A DNA stretch of 64,000 nt. Origin: Prionace glauca (taxonomy: Eukaryota > Chordata > Chondrichthyes > Carcharhiniformes > Carcharhinidae). Below the pieces are notes generated by a model, which was not told the DNA's origin, ran no database searches, and worked only from the letters and a program-made list of their open reading frames with translations. Shown piece by piece: positions 1 to 9,769 of the stretch; position 1 is the first letter of the stretch, and every line of letters begins with the position of its first letter. Location: positions 110,645,437-110,709,436 of the forward strand of contig CM075729.1 in the NCBI GenBank assembly GCA_037974335.1. The letters are read 5' to 3'. The translations under genes were made by a program, and so were the position numbers.

Positions 1-564
1 CTGCTCCAGAAGATCTCCTGGTTAGTGAGGGGCTCTCAAATCGCTGGTATTTAATGCTCAGTTTCAGCCCCTTTATGAGCAGAATTGGATTCTCTCGGGG
101 GCAACGCACAGACTGAACATACATTTGTGTCTCAGTCACTGAAACTGTTTTTTAAATTTCTTAACCCCGTTCACACCACACTGACCCTCCATCCCAGCCA
201 TCAGCTAATGAGGCTGTGAGGGTTCAATTGCAGTTTGGAGTTAATAAGAAGGTTGAGCTCAGTGTCTGGAACATTTACAGAAGCAACCTTTCTGTCTGAG
301 CTCCCTGTATGACCAAGGCATTAAACCGTCATCATAACTGAAGGGCTGCTCTGCAATCTGAGCGTGTTAGGATGCTGCAGAGAGAGGAGAGATCTTTGTT
401 TCCGTGTCTACAAAGAACTTTATCATCCTCTGTGTACAGCACCTGACAACGGGAATCTTTGTACTGAGCGCGATTCTCCATCGACTGCTGGAGAGGAAGA
501 GAGGGTTTTGATCTCAGAGAGTTTGTGGAAAGGGCCTCCTGCAGGATCAGAAACTGCAGCACAA
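1..564. other. unassigned sequence
   Basis: I see no coding region, RNA gene or recognisable repeat here. Short open frames on both strands lack any known motif and look like chance. Confidence 0.4.
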
Positions 565-646
565 GAAAGAAAGCATTTACATTTCTAAAGCACCTTTCAC
601 CACCTCAGGACGTCCCAGAACACTTTGCAGCCAAATAAATACTTCT
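565..646 (-). repeat. dispersed repeat R1, 3' part
   Basis: On the minus strand this reads like the end of a repeat (called R1 here) whose other pieces lie at 17030-17135 and 25652-25806. The block GACGTCCTGAGGTGGTGAAA is nearly shared with the copy near 17115. From general familiarity it resembles a dispersed repeat frequent in shark genomes. The 33-bp minisatellite unit appears to come from the other end of R1. Confidence 0.45.
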
Positions 647-739
647 TAAAAAAAAACAGGTACTGTAATAAATTCACAAATGTGTAGGAAGAGTAAAATG
701 TCAGCCTGCTGCCTGTGTGCTAACATGCATTCAGTCCTG

Positions 740-1130
740 TCCCCCTGTCACCCCCTGTGCCCATTGACAGACATTGGCTCCAGGTTAAAGCCCTGATTTT
801 GAAGCTCTCTTTTCAAGTCCCTCCATGATCTCGTCCATTTCTGTCTCCAACCCACAACAACCCTCCTAGATAATCATAGAATCCCCACAGTGCAGAAGGA
901 GGCCATTTGGCCCATTAAGTCTGCATCAACTCTCCAACAGAGCATTTTACCCAGGTCCATTGCACAGATTCTCTGCTGTCCTTCCTCTCAGGCCATTTGA
1001 GCATTCCCGTTTCATCGCTGCACCATTGGCGGCCGTGCTCCCAGCTGCCCAGCCTCTGGATAATCCCTCCCTGAACCACTTTGCCTCCCTCTTCCTCCAG
1101 TAGCACACTGCCAGAAGCCAACCTCTTGGT
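740..1130 (+). repeat. dispersed repeat R2 (LINE-like), split by a SINE fragment
   Basis: The part after the SINE fragment (about 975-1130) shares an ordered set of words with 32890-33130: a CACCATTG block, then CAGCTGCC, then TCTGGA. That makes it a second copy of one dispersed repeat. The SINE tail at 869-957 interrupts it. I cannot assign the class firmly; it may be a LINE 3' portion. Confidence 0.35.
869..957 (-). mobile_element. SINE tail fragment
   Basis: This is the reverse complement of the common SINE 3' end of this window (CATAGAATCCC, then ACAGTGCAGAAGGAGGCCAT). It keeps only the tail and part of the body, and lies inside repeat R2. Confidence 0.7.
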
Positions 1131-1309
1131 GCTCGCATTTGGTCACATTTTCCAATATATCCTTGTACGTCTCGGTGTTCAATGTTTTGTTACAATGCTC
1201 ACCACCTGCGACGCAACAATCTGCTCCTGTTGTTGTTGATATGGGGCAGCCAGATCCTACTTTTAGAAAAGGTGATAACTCATCAGGCAAATCAGCCTCC
1301 CACCAAGTG

Positions 1310-1940
1310 ACTCTGTCTACACTTCCGGCTGCCTTGGAAAATTAGCCAGCATAATTAAGGACCCCACGCTCCCCGGATATTACCTCTTCCACCTTCTTTC
1401 CATTGGGAAAATGATACAAAAGTCTGAGTTCACGTACCAAGAACAGCTTCTTTTGAATCATAAAATCCCTACAATGCAGAAGGAGGCCACTCGGCCCATT
1501 GAATCTACACCGATCACGATCCCACCCAGCCCCTATTCCCGTAGCCCCACATATTTACCCTGCTAATCTACCTGACACTAAGGGGCAATTTAGTATGGCA
1601 AATCCAACTGCCCATCTTTGCACTCTGAGAGGAAACCCAAGCACCCGGAGGAAACTCACACAGAGACTGGGTGAATGCAACCTCCACACAGACAGTGACC
1701 CAAGCTGGGAATCGAACCCGGGTCCCTGGCACTGTAGGGCAGCAGTGCTAACCACTGTACCACCTCGACCAACCTTGCACTAAGTTGATCTTTCTCTACA
1801 CCCTGGTTCTGACTAGAACACTGCATTCTGCACTGTCTCCTTTCCTTCTCTATGAACAGTATGCTTTGTCTGTATAGTGCACAAGAAACAATACTTTTCA
1901 CTATATACTAATATATGTGACAATAATAAATCAAATCAAA
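1310..1940 (+). mobile_element. L2-clade LINE 3' end, split by a SINE
   Basis: 1310-1451 encodes the end of the L2 reverse transcriptase ORF (the AGCATAATTAAGGACCCC block, with IIKDP- and LLPSGK-like words in related copies). 1774-1940 is the 3' UTR ending in GACAATAATAAATCAAATC. The SINE at 1452-1773 interrupts it. The element is strongly 5' truncated, as is usual for LINEs. Confidence 0.8.
1452..1773 (-). mobile_element. tRNA-headed SINE inside an L2 copy
   Basis: This near-complete SINE in reverse orientation runs from the tail (AAATCCCTACAATGCAG) to the tRNA-like head (GCTAACCACTGTACCACC). L2 sequence continues on both sides, so the SINE is the younger insertion. Confidence 0.8.
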
Positions 1941-1997
1941 TCATTGATTGACATTGTGTGAGGGACACTGGGAAGTGCTCTCATGGAAGCTATAGAA

Positions 1998-2382
1998 CCA
2001 CTACATTGTAGAGCATTTGGCCCATCGAGTCTGCACCAAGCCTGTGAAAGAACATCTTACTGAGCTTCCCCACCCCTCCATCTTCCACTCATTAACATTA
2101 ACATTGATAATCCACTTAACCTGCACATCTTTTGACACAAACAGGCAATTTCCCATGGCCAATTGACCTAACCTGCACATCTTTGGACACCAAAAGGCAA
2201 TATAGCATGGCCAATCCATCTAATCTGCATATCCTTGGGCTGTGGGAGGAAACTGGAGCACCCAGTGGAAATCCACGCAAACACTGGGAGAACATGCAGA
2301 CAGTCACCCAAGGATGGAATTGAACCCAGATCCCCGGTGCTGTGAGGCAGTAGTGCTAACCACAGTGCCACCTCTGCTGTCT
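1998..2382 (-). mobile_element. SINE with an internal tandem duplication
   Basis: This minus-strand SINE ends at its head near GCTAACCACAGTGCCACC. It is longer than its relatives because a block of about 52 bp is duplicated in tandem (2120-2171 and 2172-2224, each starting CCTGCACATCTTT). Confidence 0.75.
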
Positions 2383-2709
2383 GACCTCTGCTCTTCTTCC
2401 AACACAGCCATGAGACCTTTAATATCCAACTCTGAGGGGTGCAAGGTTTTGTCTGAACCTTTGAACCCACAACCTATTGATCTCAAATTTGGCATTGCTA
2501 CGCTGAGCCATTGCTGAGACACATTTACAACAATATGGAACAGATGCTGCTAAGGGGAGCTGAGATACAGCTCATCTCTGATCTAATCTCATTGCAGAAC
2601 AAGTTTGAGGGGCTGAATGGCTTCATCCTATTCCTACTCCAACCGCGCTGCCTGCTGTCTCACATCAGTCAGAATTGGAGACACGTAAGAAAGGGAAAAT
2701 TTCAATAGG

Positions 2710-2815
2710 GCTGTGAGGAAAGAGTAGGGAACTGGGAGTAATTGGATCATTTGTTTCACAAGCTGCCACTGGGACAATGGGCAGAATGGCCTCCTTTGGT
2801 GTTAAGGGCTTCTGT
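2710..2815 (+). mobile_element. old CR1-type 3' tail
   Basis: The words CACAAGCTGCCACTGGGACA and GGGCAGAATGGCCTCCTTT match the 3' UTR end of CR1-like LINEs and their SINEs. The copy is short and diverged. A similar trace (GGGGCTGAATGGCTTCATCC) lies at about 2610-2630. Confidence 0.45.
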
Positions 2816-2829
2816 GAAGTTTTGCTTTG

Positions 2830-3370
2830 ACCTTTAATGATTTGAATTAAGTCATCTCTTAGATGATATCCCCCTAGCGAAAATAAATTCAAAGTACCTC
2901 CCTTCAATATTTTTCATTCTAGAGTCAATTTTATCTTAGATATGAGAATAAAATGTGGGCAAATCTCACCGGGTGTCACCTTTAAAGAGCAAGATTGGAG
3001 ATAAACGATAGCAGCCTGCTCATTATTTGTCTCTGACTCCGTGAAGGAGCTGAATTATTCATCGGATACCTGGATCATGCTGAGAGTCACATTGAAACTG
3101 ATTCAGATCTTTGACAAAGCATTGATAATCCTCCGGCAGTAGAATGCTCACTCAATATCATTTAAATAATGAATCTTCAATCCGATTTTGTGCCCCAGAT
3201 CATAACAAAAAAATACATTCCTTCAGGAAGGGAAAGTAACTCAAGAAGCAGGTTAGAATCATATCACCTTACAATGCAAAAGGAGACACTTCAGCCCATC
3301 ATGTCGCTGCCAGCTCTTTCGGAGAATGACCCGGTTAGCTTCAGCCCCCTACCCTGTTCCCCTTTTCAAG
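2830..3370. other. unassigned sequence
   Basis: No gene is visible. About 2840-2915 may be a very diverged minus-strand CR1 relic, but the match is too weak to call. Confidence 0.3.
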
Positions 3371-3376
3371 TATATA

Positions 3377-3697
3377 TAGAATCCCTACTGTGCAGAAGAA
3401 GGCCATTCACCCCATCGAGCCTGCACCAGCAACAATCCCATTCGGAGCCAATCTCCGCAACCACATGTATTTACCCTGCTAGTCCCTGATACTATGGGGC
3501 AATTTAGCATGGCCAATCTACCTTGCCCACACATTTTTGGAGTGTAGGAGGAAACTGGGGTGCCTGAAGGAAACCCACGCAGACACAAGAAGAACGTGCA
3601 AATTTCACACAAAACAGTGACCCATAGCTGGAATTGAACCCTGGTCCCTGATGTTGTAAGACAGCAATGCTGACCATTGTGCCCCTGTGCTGCCCCT
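3377..3697 (-). mobile_element. tRNA-headed SINE
   Basis: This near-complete minus-strand copy runs from the tail GAATCCCTACTGTGCAGAAG to the head region GCTGACCATTGTGCCCC. The body shows the shared words GGCAATTTAGCATGGCCAAT and TAGGAGGAAACTGGGG. Confidence 0.75.
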
Positions 3698-3739
3698 AAA
3701 TCCAATTGTATTTTCAAAGCTATGATTGAACCTTTTCAC

Positions 3740-3925
3740 ACCACCCTTTCACATTTAAGATTATCATAACGCACTTGCGTAAAGCATATTTCCCTCGTTT
3801 TGCCTCTGGGTCTTCTGCAATTACCTTAAATCCATATCTATTGGTTTTCAATCTGTCAGCTAGTGGAAACACATTCTCCTTATTTGCCCCCTCAAATCAT
3901 TCCTCACTCTGAAAACCTCTACAAC
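3740..3925 (-). mobile_element. old CR1 fragment
   Basis: This reads on the minus strand like the C-terminal part of a CR1 ORF2 (TTGCCTCTGGGTCTTCTGCA, then CACATTCTCCTTATTTGCCC). It is diverged and 5' truncated. Confidence 0.45.
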
Positions 3926-3944
3926 TCATCCACTTCATCCTGGG

Positions 3945-4298
3945 TCACAGCACCTTCACCTTAGACAACCAGTTGTTTATCCACACACACAAACCAGCCA
4001 TGGGGATAATATTCATACCTCAATACACCAATATGTTGATGCACAAACTTGAGCTAGACCTCTTCAGAACAAAGCATCTTCAACTGATGACAAATGCCAA
4101 ATAAATTGATGATATTTTCTTCCTTTGGACTTATGGCGAAGAATCACTGAAACAACTATATGATGACATCAACAAGTTCCATCCCACCATTGAACTCACC
4201 ATGGATTATTCTCCAGAATCGGTTGCATTCTTGGACACACTCATCTCCATCAAGGACAGTTTCATCGCCTTTGCTCTAAGGAAATCAATCCCCAGTCT
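3945..4298 (+). mobile_element. Penelope-like element fragment (reverse transcriptase core)
   Basis: The translation matches the minus-strand PLE at 25861-27442 over most of its length. Both contain a phrase like DDIFFLWTHGE followed by LYDDINKFHPTI, SPESVAFLDT and ISIKD, which is the palm region downstream of the catalytic motif in Penelope-type reverse transcriptases. The copy is degenerate. A young CR1 follows directly at 4299, and a short trace resembling the next PLE segment appears at about 4863-4925, so the CR1 probably landed inside this PLE. Confidence 0.7.
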
Positions 4299-4862
4299 CT
4301 TAAGAACATAAGAAATAGGAGCAGGAGTAGGCCATCTGGCCCTTCGAGCCTGCCCCGCCATTCAATAAGATCATGGCTGATCTGTCGTGGCTCAGTTCCA
4401 CATTCCGGTCCTCTCCCCATAACCCTTAATCCCCTCTCTTATCAAAAACCCATCAACCTGCTTCTTAAAAATATTTAGCGAGGCAGCCTCCACCACTTCA
4501 ACGGGGAGAGAATTCCAGAGATTCACCACCCTTTGAGTGAAGAAGTTTCTCCTCAACTCTGCTCTAAACCGCCTCCCCTTTATCTTGAGGCTGTGCCCCC
4601 TAGTCCTACTGTCTTTTTTGAGCGGGAAGAGTCTCTCCACCTCTATCCTATCCATCCCATTCATCATCTTATACGTCTCAATGAGATCTCCCCTCATTCT
4701 TCTAAACTCCAACGAGTACAAGCCTAGTTCATTCAGCCTCTCCTCATAGCTCAACCCCCTCAACTCTGGTATCAGCCTAGTAAACCTCCTCTGCACTCCC
4801 TCAAGGCCAAAATTTGATAGGTTCCCCCGTACCATTCTCATAAAGCTGTGCTCCAAGGCCGT
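4299..4862 (-). mobile_element. young CR1 LINE, 5' truncated
   Basis: The minus strand reads from within the end of ORF2 through the 3' UTR to the short repeat AAGAACATAAGAA. An uninterrupted 154-residue frame (4392-4856) encodes the C-terminus of ORF2, including GLSYEERLNELGLYSLEFRR and NLWNSLPVEVVEA. It is very similar to the ends of the copies at 9770-12938, 38895-39549 and 53896-54181, so all four belong to one young subfamily. Confidence 0.85.
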
Positions 4863-4929
4863 GATGTTTGTGTTAATGCACAGGATGCAGAAACAACATC
4901 TATTTCAGAGGACGTCTAAGTGTCAACCA

Positions 4930-5262
4930 CCATGGGGCAACATGGTGACAGAATGGTTAGCATTACTGCCTCACAGCTCCAGAGAAGTTTGCACATTATC
5001 CCCATGGCTGCATGGGTTTCCTTTGGGTGCTCCCATTTCCTCCCACAATATAAATGTGTACAGGTTAGGTATATTGGCCATGCAGAATCCCCTTTAGTGT
5101 CCCAAGATATCTAGGTAAATGGATTAGCCATGATAAAAGTATGGGGTTACAGGGATAGGGAGGGGAGAGGTCCTGTGTGAAATACTCTGTTAGAGAGTGC
5201 GTGCAGACTCAATGGGCTGAATAACCTCTTCTGCAATGTATGGATTCTGATTCTGTGATATT
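4930..5262 (+). mobile_element. tRNA-headed SINE
   Basis: Plus-strand copy with head GGTTAGCATTACTGCCTCAC, body GGTTAGGTATATTGGCCATG and a decayed tail near TGCAATGTATGGATTCTG. The box B region is lost. Confidence 0.7.
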
Positions 5263-5530
5263 GCTGTGGGTCTGGAGTCACACATAAGCCAGCCTGGGTA
5301 AGGACAGCAGATTTCCTTCCTTAAAGGACATCAGTGAACGAAATGGGTTTTTTATGACAATCAACAATGGTTTCATGATCATTATTAGATTTTTAATTCC
5401 AGATTTTTATTGAATTCAAATTTCACAATCTGCTATGGTGCGATTCAAACCTGGGTTCCGAGAGCATTACCCTTGGTCTCTAGATTACAAGTCCAGTGAT
5501 AATAACACTACACCACTGCCTCCCCACCAG
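5263..5530 (-). mobile_element. second SINE family (SINE-2)
   Basis: The right end, read on the minus strand, is tRNA-like (GGGGAGGCAGTGGTGTAGTG, then TTGTAATCTAGAGACCAAGG). The body includes GGACAGCAGATTTCCTTCC, which recurs at 59865, and a matching copy exists at 59730-60056. It abuts the previous SINE head to tail. Confidence 0.65.
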
Positions 5531-5689
5531 GCTAACCAGCTCCCCCTGTCCCAGACCTGTGCTTGGAGAGATTGAATATTTTTTCAGTGCTGTTTTCTGA
5601 AATGATTCTCCAAGATCAAAATTTTGCACTTGCTTCAGAATTTAAAAAAGATAATTTCAATGATGAGAGAGAGCTGAGATCAGCATCTT

Positions 5690-5817
5690 CCAAAGCTTGA
5701 CACTGGTGTGTGACTCAGGGGGGAACCTGGAGGTGATGCTGTTCCCATGTACCTGCTGCCCTTGTCTTTCTAGCTGGTGGAGAGAGAAGGTTGGGAGGTA
5801 CTGTTGAAGGAGCTTCA
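5690..5817 (+). repeat. possible dispersed repeat fragment
   Basis: GGTGATGCTGTTCCCATGTA and CTGCTGCCCTTGTCTTTCTA resemble a repeat common in elasmobranch genomes. Its upstream part may be what is seen at 61031-61270. The call rests on familiarity, not on a second copy in this window. Confidence 0.3.
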
Positions 5818-6097
5818 CGTAGAGTCCCTACAGTGCAGAAGGAAGCCATTCGGCCCATCAAGGTGCACCGACAACAATGCCACCAGGCCTACCCCAACTA
5901 ATCCCCTTGAGACTAGGGTCAATTGAGAATGGCCAATCAACATAATCCGCACATCTTTGGAATGTGGGAGGAAATCGGGCCACCCATGTAAACATCAGGG
6001 GGACGTGCAAAACCCATACAGACGTCACCCAAGACCAGAGTTGAACTCTGGTTCCTGGGGCTGTGAGACAGCAGTGCAAACCACTGCGGCACCATGA
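5818..6097 (-). mobile_element. tRNA-headed SINE
   Basis: Minus-strand copy with tail AGAGTCCCTACAGTGCAGAA and head GCAAACCACTGCGGCACCAT. The middle is shortened relative to the copy at 23854-24194. Confidence 0.75.
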
Positions 6098-6714
6098 ATT
6101 GTAGAGGGAATCCTGTAGATGGTACACATGGACACGGTGTGCCAATGGCTGTCGGACGGGCTGTTTCAGGTGTTGGATGGTCAATCACATCGACCCATTC
6201 ATCCGGGGAGAAGAAATGTCACCATGTTGTGAAGAAGAGGAAATTTCTCGTTTAGTGTGGGATTCACCTTTTGGGGTTTAATGAAAATAAAAGCAAAATA
6301 CTGGCATCTGAAACAAAAACAGAGAATGCTGGAAAATCTCAGTAGGTCTGACAGCATCTGTGGGAGAGAATAGAGCCAAAGTTTTGAGTCTGGATGACCC
6401 TTTATCAGATTGGGAGCAAAGAGAATCAGCAGAGATTGACTCTGTGAGGGTGGAGAGAGGGGGTAGAATAGAACAAAGGGAATGTAATTGAGGATACAGA
6501 AGGCTGAGAAGTGCTAAGAAGTGTTTATTAAGTGATAAGAATGCATGATTCTTTTGGGCCTTGACTGATGACTGAGTCCAATCGAAGATTCCCTAACCTC
6601 ATTCAACATTCCCAGCAGGCATTAATATAATTTCCCAGTGAATCCCATTCCTATCATCCTTTGTGAGTGTTTATCCTCTGGCTGTGTCTTGACAAAGAGA
6701 ATCCATTAATATTG
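6098..6714. other. mostly unassigned; possible dispersed repeat at 6280-6420
   Basis: No gene is seen. About 6300-6420 (AGAATGCTGGAAAATCTCAG, then CTGACAGCATCTGTGGGAGA) resembles a dispersed repeat I associate with shark genomes, but no second copy in this window supports it. Confidence 0.3.
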
Positions 6715-7205
6715 ATCACCCTATTATAGAAAGGATATTATTAAACTAGAAAGAGTGCAGAAGAGATTTACTGGGATGCTACTGGGACTTGATGGTTTAA
6801 GTTATAAGGAGAGGTTGGATAGACTGGGACTTTTTTCTCTGGAGCGTAGAAGGCTGAGGAGCAATCTTATAGATGTCTATAAAATAATGAGGGGCATGGA
6901 CCAGCTAGACAGTCAATATCTTTTCCCAAAGCTAAGGGAGTCTAAAAGTAGAGGGCATAGGTTTACGGTGAGAGGGGAGAGGTACAGAAGTGTCCAGAGG
7001 GGCATTTTTTTCACATAGAGGGTGGTGAGTGTCTGGAACAAGCTGCCAGAGGTAGTAGAGGAGGCAGGTACAATTTTGTCTTTTAAAAAATGTTACATGG
7101 GTAAAATGGGTACAAAGGGAAATGGGCCAAATGTGGGCAACTGGGACTAGGTTAGTGATTTAAAAAACGGGGTGGCATGGACAAGTTGGGCCAAAGTGTC
7201 TGTTT
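6715..7205 (+). mobile_element. CR1 LINE 3' end (older subfamily)
   Basis: An 87-residue open frame (6755-7018) reads QKRFTGMLLGLDGLSYKERL and [17 protein letters not shown], the C-terminus of CR1 ORF2. A stop follows the KGIFFT-like block, after which the expected VWNKLPE segment is still readable in frame. The 3' UTR ends near TGGGCCAAAGTGTCTGTTTC. It is a 5'-truncated, decayed copy. Confidence 0.8.
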
Positions 7206-7779
7206 CCATACAGTAAACATCTGTGAGAAAAGATTGAAAGCCGAGCCTTCATTTTGTGGTGACTTGCCTCATGTTACAGTGGAGCTGACAGTGAACTGGC
7301 CTGTCTCGGTGAGGCAGGCCCAGTGTTCTGTGTCTCAAATGCCTACAGCTTGTGGTCCCAACACTAATTTGTCAGACTGCATTCTGTCAACACACCACTG
7401 GGAAAGTTTTCAATGGAAGGGAAGATGGTACTTTTCACTTTCTGAGAGTCTTGATGCCACAAACAGCAAGTGGTTGTTGAGACAGACTAGAAATCGCCCA
7501 CACTCCTCTCCAGACGGTGTTACTGGAACAGGAGTCTCAGCACAGAAGCTCTATCTCCAACTGACTGGGATTTGTCAAGTGATCTCAGCCTCAATTCTCC
7601 AACTAATTACAACCACAATCAGTCCTGATTTACAAAGAAATAAGAGCCATCAGACCCCAGTCTGGTATCTGACTAACAATTCATTGTCCAAATCAACATC
7701 AGCTCCATTGTTCAACTGATATAAACGCCACGAGAACGGTCCAGAAATTAGAAACCATAAGGCAACTGACACACATTGC
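7206..7779. other. unassigned sequence
   Basis: An open frame of 180 codons begins in the preceding CR1 tail and runs to 7719. It has no recognisable domain and starts in transposon sequence, so I treat it as chance. Confidence 0.4.
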
Positions 7780-9130
7780 ATTACTGAGGGAGTGCTGCAT
7801 TGTCAGAGGGTCAGTACTGAGGGAGTGCTGCACTGTCAGAGGGTCAGTACTGAGGGAGTGCTGCACTGTCAGAGGGTCAGTACTGAGGGAGTGCTGCACT
7901 GTCAGAGGGTCAGTACTGAGGGAATTCGGCACTGTCAGAGGGTAAGTACTGAGGGAGTGCTGCACTGTCAGAGGTTCAATACTGAGGGAGTGCTGCACCG
8001 TCAGAGGGTCAGTACTGAGGGAGTGCTCCACTGTCAGAGGGTCAGTGCTGAGGGAGTGCTGCACTGTCAGAGGATCAGTGCTGAGGGAGTGCTGCACTGT
8101 CAGAGGATCAGTACTGAGGGAGTGCTCCACTGTCAGAGGGTCAGTATTGAGGGAGTGCTGCACTGTCAGAGGATCAGTGCTGAGGGAGTGCTGCACTGGC
8201 AGAGGGTCAGTACTGAGGGAGTGCTGCACTGTCAGAGGGTCAGTACTGAGGGAGTGCTGCACTGTCAGAGGATCAGTGCTGAGGGAGTGCTGCAATTTCA
8301 GACGGTCAGTACTGAGGGAGTGCTGCACTGTCAGAGGGTCAGTACTGAGGGAGTGCTGCACTGTCAGAGGGTCAGTACTGAGGGAGTGCTGCACTATCAG
8401 AGGGTCAGTACTGAGGGAGTGCTGCACGGTCAGAGGGTCAGTACTGAGGGATTGCTGCACTGTCAGAGGGTCAGTACTGAGGGATTGCTGCACTGCCAGA
8501 GGGTCAGTACTGAGGGAGTGCTGCACTGTCAGAGGGTCAGTACTGAGGGAGTGCTGCACGGTCAGAGGGTCAGTACTGAGGGATTGCTGCACTGTCAGAG
8601 GGTCAGTACTGAGGGATTGCTGCACTGCCAGAGGGTCAGTACTGAGGGAGTGCTGCACTGTCAGAGGGTCAGTACTGAGGGAGTGCTGCACCATCAGAGG
8701 GTCAGTACTGAGGGAGTGCTGCACGGTCAGAGGGTCAGTACTGAGGGATTGCTGCACTGTCAGAGGGTCAGTACTGAGGGATTGCTGCACTGCCAGAGGG
8801 TCAGTACTGAGGGAGTGCTGCACTGTCTGAAGGTCAGTACTGAGGGAGTGCTGCACTGTCAGAGGGTCAGTACTGAGGGATTGCTGTACTGTCAGAGGGT
8901 CAGGACTGAGGGAGTGCTGCATTGTCAGAGTGTCAGTGTTGAGGGAATGCCTCAATGTCAGAGGGTCAGTACTGAGGGAGTGCCGCACTGTCAGAGGGTC
9001 AGTGCTGAGGGAGTGCTGCACTGTCAGAGGGTCAGTACTGAGGGAGTGCTGCACTGTCACAGGGTTAGTACTGAGGGAGTGCTGCACTGTCAGAGGATCA
9101 GTACTGAGAGAGTGCTGCACTGTCAGAGGA
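7780..9130 (+). repeat. 33-bp minisatellite, array 1 (about 41 units)
   Basis: A 33-bp unit is repeated about 41 times. Each unit contains CTGCACTGTCAGAGG and the perfect 10-bp palindrome TCAGTACTGA (variants TCAGTGCTGA and others). Because 33 is a multiple of three and the unit lacks stops in several frames, long open frames run through it on both strands (11-residue periods such as VLHCQRVSTEG on plus and QHSLSTDPLTV on minus). No start context, domain or codon-level constraint suggests protein. A higher-order pattern of 4-5 units occurs at about 8421-8825. The same unit forms arrays 2 and 3. Confidence 0.95.
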
Positions 9131-9464
9131 GCAGAACATCACCACACATTGTAGTAATTTGTGGGCACCTCACCTAAGGAAGGGAAGTTTGATGCTGGAG
9201 GGTTTCTTGCACAGAAATCTATGGCGATTGGGTTAACTTTGAGTTTAATTATGAGGGCCAGCTGTCTGAACTTGACTTGTATTCTGAAAGTTTATGGGGT
9301 AAATATGGGGTAAAATGTTAAATGTTGAATGGTTTAGAGAAAGAGAGAAACTATTTCCCCTGCTTTGGAGAGGTCAGTAGATTGACACTATACTTAAATT
9401 TGGAGATATCCATTCAAGGGTATAATTGGGTTACCATTACTTTTATTTATTAGTGTCACAATTT
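9131..9464. other. unassigned sequence
   Basis: This lies between the minisatellite and an L2 fragment. I see no gene or repeat. Confidence 0.35.
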
Positions 9465-9769
9465 TCATTTGATTTATTATTGTCACTGTATTAGTATGCA
9501 GTGAAAAGTATTGTCGCTTGCACGCTGCAAAAACAAAGCATACCATATATCGAGAAGGAACCGAGAGAGTGCAGAGTGTAGTGTTAGAGTTATGGCTAGG
9601 TTGCAGAGAAAGATAAACTTAATGCGAGGTAGGTCCATTCAAAAGTTTGACAGCAGCAGGGAAGAAGCCGTTCTGGAGTCAGTTGGTACATATCCTCAGA
9701 CTTTAATATCTTTTTTCCCAACAGAAGAAGGTGAAGGAGAGTCCGGGGTGTGTAGGGTCCTTAATTATG
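9465..9769 (-). mobile_element. L2-clade LINE, 3' half of a copy split by CR1
   Basis: The minus strand shows the L2 3' UTR and the end of the ORF (GATTTATTATTGTCACTGTA complement, then AGCAGCAGGGAAGAAGC). It ends at TTAATTATG, where CR1 begins. The same L2 resumes at 12939 with TTAATTATGCTGGCAGCGGG. Confidence 0.85.

Noticed and set aside
7177-7719. 180-codon open frame
   Set aside because: Begins inside a CR1 tail, has no motif and no conserved partner.
7699-9177. Long open frames (up to 473 codons) on both strands of array 1
   Set aside because: They follow from a stop-free 33-bp unit. Several frames are open at once, with no start context or domain.
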